A DNA stretch of 64,000 bases, from positions 62,001 through 126,000 of the forward strand of contig JOEL01000007.1 in NCBI GenBank assembly GCA_000720995.1, written 5' to 3'. The translations under genes and the position numbers were made by a program. The DNA is from Streptomyces celluloflavus (lineage in GTDB: Bacteria > Actinomycetota > Actinomycetes > Streptomycetales > Streptomycetaceae). Within the stretch, counting starts at the first letter, position 1; every line of letters starts with the position of its first letter. The notes below the pieces were generated by a model. That model ran no database searches. It saw nothing but the letters and a program-made list of their open reading frames with translations, and was not told the origin of the DNA. Shown here piece by piece: positions 62,395 to 64,000 of the stretch.

Positions 62395-63264
62395 GTGTCG
62401 GTGCAGCTGGCGTGCGCATCGTGCGGGAAGCCGCTGGAGGCCACGAACCGGGGACGGCCGAGGCGCTACTGCTCCCGCGCGTGTCAGGCGAGGGCGTACC
62501 GGGCGCGCCGGGCGGAAGCGCCGGCCGATGCGCCCGCGGGCGGTGGCGACGCCCCGGAGGGCAGGAGCGATGCGCCGCCGCAGCTCACCGTCGAGCGCAT
62601 CGTGCGGGCCGGGATCGCCGTCGCGGACGCGGAGGGGCTCGACGCGCTGTCGATGCGCCGGGTCGCCATGGATCTCGGTATGAGCACCATGGCCCTGTAC
62701 CGGCATGTGGCGTCCAAGGACGAGTTGGTGGCCTTGATGGTGGAAGCCGCGATGACCGGTGTTCCGCTGCCCGACTCGCCGCCGCGCGACTGGCGTCACG
62801 GCCTCGAACGCGCCGCCCGCCGCGACTGGGACCTGTACCACCGCCACCCGTGGATCCTGTCGAAGGTCATGGTGACGACCCGCGCATATTTCAGCCCGGC
62901 CCTCGCGGCGGACAGCGAGAGCACCTTCACCTCGTTCGACGGGCTCGGCCTCGAACCCGCCGACGCCTTCCGGTACATGTTCATGTTCACCTCCTACGTA
63001 CAGGGCGTGGCCCTGACCTACGTCAGCGATGTGGAGGCGGAGCGCCAGGCGCGCCTCACCGCGAAGCGGGGAGAGGAGGAGCCGGCCACGGGGGCGGGTG
63101 GCGCGCGGAGTCCGCTTTTCGAGCCCGGCGCGTATCCCCGGCTCGGCCCCGCGATGCGCGCGGGCGCCGACCCCTGGGATCTCGACGCCCTGTTCGTCTC
63201 GGGTCTCGCCGGCGTCCTCGACGGCATCGCGGCCGATCTCGCGAGACGAGGCATCGAGAGCTGA
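62395..63264 (+). CDS. TetR-family regulator with N-terminal zinc-finger-like segment
   Basis: A 289-residue regulator. Residues 5-35 carry CASCGKPLE and RRYCSRACQARAYRARRA, a four-Cys cluster resembling short zinc fingers. The TetR HTH follows (RVAMDLGMSTMALYRHV, about 95-112). The C-terminal ligand domain has WILSKVMVTTRAYF and AFRYMFMFTSYVQGVAL, typical of TetR_C_1. It probably controls the divergent MFS gene. Start GTG 62395 with AAAAGGAG 7 bases upstream; GTG 62374 is the outer limit. Confidence 0.82.
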   Translation: MSVQLACASCGKPLEATNRGRPRRYCSRACQARAYRARRAEAPADAPAGGGDAPEGRSDAPPQLTVERIVRAGIAVADAEGLDALSMRRVAMDLGMSTMALYRHVASKDELVALMVEAAMTGVPLPDSPPRDWRHGLERAARRDWDLYHRHPWILSKVMVTTRAYFSPALAADSESTFTSFDGLGLEPADAFRYMFMFTSYVQGVALTYVSDVEAERQARLTAKRGEEEPATGAGGARSPLFEPGAYPRLGPAMRAGADPWDLDALFVSGLAGVLDGIAADLARRGIES

Positions 63265-63386
63265 GCTTCGCGTGACTCCGGGGACCTGTGGGGGACCTGC
63301 GTGCGTCGATCCGGGAATGCGCGGGTGACCCGCAGGCAGTGCCGACAGGGGGCAGCTTCGTACCCACCGAGGCCGGGCCCGCCCAC

Positions 63387-63475
63387 CCGTCATCAGCTCC
63401 CCCGGCCCCCGTCATCAACTCGCTCAGCCCATCGTCATCAGCTCCCTCAGCCCGCCATCAGCTCGCTCATCAGCC
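63387..63475. repeat. Imperfect ~22-bp tandem repeats over a gene end
   Basis: Four degenerate units sharing GTCATCAGCTC and CTCAGCC run from 63387 to 63475. They cross the stop codon (63447) of the ketopantoate reductase-like gene, so its C-terminal codons and 3' flank have been duplicated. Confidence 0.7.
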
Positions 63476-64000
63476 GGCTGGCGACCGGTGTGGGGACTCC
63501 GTGGCGCTCGGCCGCGCGCAGCAGTGCGCCGCCGATCGCGTCGAGTTCCAGTGGCCGGCCGGCCTCCTCGTCGCGTTGCATGGACGATTTGGCGCCGGCC
63601 GGGAACGTGTCGTACCGCGCCAGGGTCCGCGCGGCGTCGGCCGGGACGCCGCAGGCCCCGCTCACCGCGGCGGCTTCGGCGACGAGCGCCGCCAGTTCCG
63701 CGCGCCGCCCGGTGCGTACCTCGCCGATGGTGAGCCCGTACCGGGTGGTGAGCAGGGCGAAGGGGGCGAGGAAGATCAGTTTGGCCCAGAGCGCGGCGGT
63801 CTCGTCCGCGACCGGGCGCGTACGCACGCCGGCGTCCTCGAACATCGCGGTCAGCGGGCCGAGCCGTTCCGCCGTTCCGGTCAGGTCGATCTCCGTGAAC
63901 GGGCTGCCGTGCTCGATGGCTCCGGGGGCGATCCGGGTGGACTCGACCCGGATCGTGCCCGCTACGACCCGCCGTGCGCCGTAGCGTTCGCGCAAGGCGG
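63447..64000 (-). CDS. Ketopantoate reductase-like protein (5' end outside window)
   Basis: The C-terminal ~184 residues of a 2-dehydropantoate 2-reductase family protein: FEDAGVRTRPVADETAALWA, KLIFLAPFALLTTRYGLT and SSMQRDEEAGRPLELDAIGG. The last contains the PanE C-terminal Ser-Ser-Met-x-x-Asp and Glu-Leu-Asp-Ala-Ile blocks. The family makes pantoate with NADPH or acts on similar 2-oxo acids. The Rossmann N-terminus is beyond the window. The final residues lie in a tandem repeat. Confidence 0.8.
   Translation of the reverse strand, partial: ALRERYGARRVVAGTIRVESTRIAPGAIEHGSPFTEIDLTGTAERLGPLTAMFEDAGVRTRPVADETAALWAKLIFLAPFALLTTRYGLTIGEVRTGRRAELAALVAEAAAVSGACGVPADAARTLARYDTFPAGAKSSMQRDEEAGRPLELDAIGGALLRAAERHGVPTPVASRLMSELMAG

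Noticed and set aside
1-64000. CRISPR arrays or complete insertion sequences
   Set aside because: No regularly spaced repeats with unique spacers and no intact transposase or terminal inverted repeats were found.

Overview
The window is high-GC DNA from a streptomycete or close relative. The evidence is the codon usage, a WblA-type WhiB protein, ATGA/GTGA start-stop overlaps, the gene order RidA / two ArsA-like ATPases / wblA / class A PBP / metallophosphoesterase (the same order as Rv3678c-Rv3683 of Mycobacterium tuberculosis, from memory), and the core block ECF sigma / asd / ask / DUF5063 / recR / ybaB / dnaX / SRP RNA / tRNA-Ser. Two large accessory blocks interrupt this core, each beginning next to a tRNA gene.

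Layout. 1-8.4 kb: conserved core (RidA, DUF4177, two ArsA-like ATPases, wblA, class A PBP, YqeY, metallophosphoesterase). 8.6 kb: tRNA-Pro(CGG). 8.7-24.5 kb: a DISARM-like defence island. It holds a decayed and an intact C5-cytosine methyltransferase, a leftward three-gene operon and a divergent rightward four-gene operon. The leftward operon is headed by a protein in which a complete sigma-70 factor is joined in frame to a Cro/CI-type HTH and a GHKL (Hsp90/MutL-like) ATPase. The rightward operon encodes a NERD-nuclease/UvrD helicase, DrmA, DrmB and a second small UvrD-like helicase. I find no DrmC-type phospholipase D gene. This block is the best candidate for an undescribed system: methylation, DNA processing and a dedicated sigma/ATPase component in one locus.

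24.6-38.8 kb: mixed accessory and lineage genes. A PaaX-like regulator, an alpha/beta hydrolase and a Baeyer-Villiger-type monooxygenase carry a shared 14-bp motif at two promoters. Then come a secreted small protein, a DUF4118 membrane protein, a duplicated-domain lipoprotein, a methyltransferase, an S9 peptidase, a SURF1-like protein, and a membrane protein coupled to an ECF sigma factor. 39.3-46.9 kb: core genes asd, ask, DUF5063, recR, ybaB, dnaX, SRP RNA and tRNA-Ser(GGA).

46.8-60.06 kb: an integrated element of about 13.1 kb at tRNA-Ser(GGA). It is bounded by a 107-bp direct repeat covering the tRNA 3' half and the downstream hairpin, and has no recognisable integrase. Its cargo is a CoiA-like nuclease, a WXG100 / polymorphic toxin / putative immunity cassette, several decayed genes (GNAT, glycosyltransferase, archaeal-type methionine adenosyltransferase, XRE regulator), an AlaRS-like protein, and a two-gene unit pairing a caspase-STAND-WD40 giant protein with an alpha/beta hydrolase. 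60.4-64 kb: an MFS drug transporter divergent from a TetR-family regulator with an N-terminal Cys cluster, then the end of a ketopantoate reductase-like gene.

All functional calls rest on reading motifs by eye. No database search or structure prediction was run, so family names for weakly conserved proteins are tentative.
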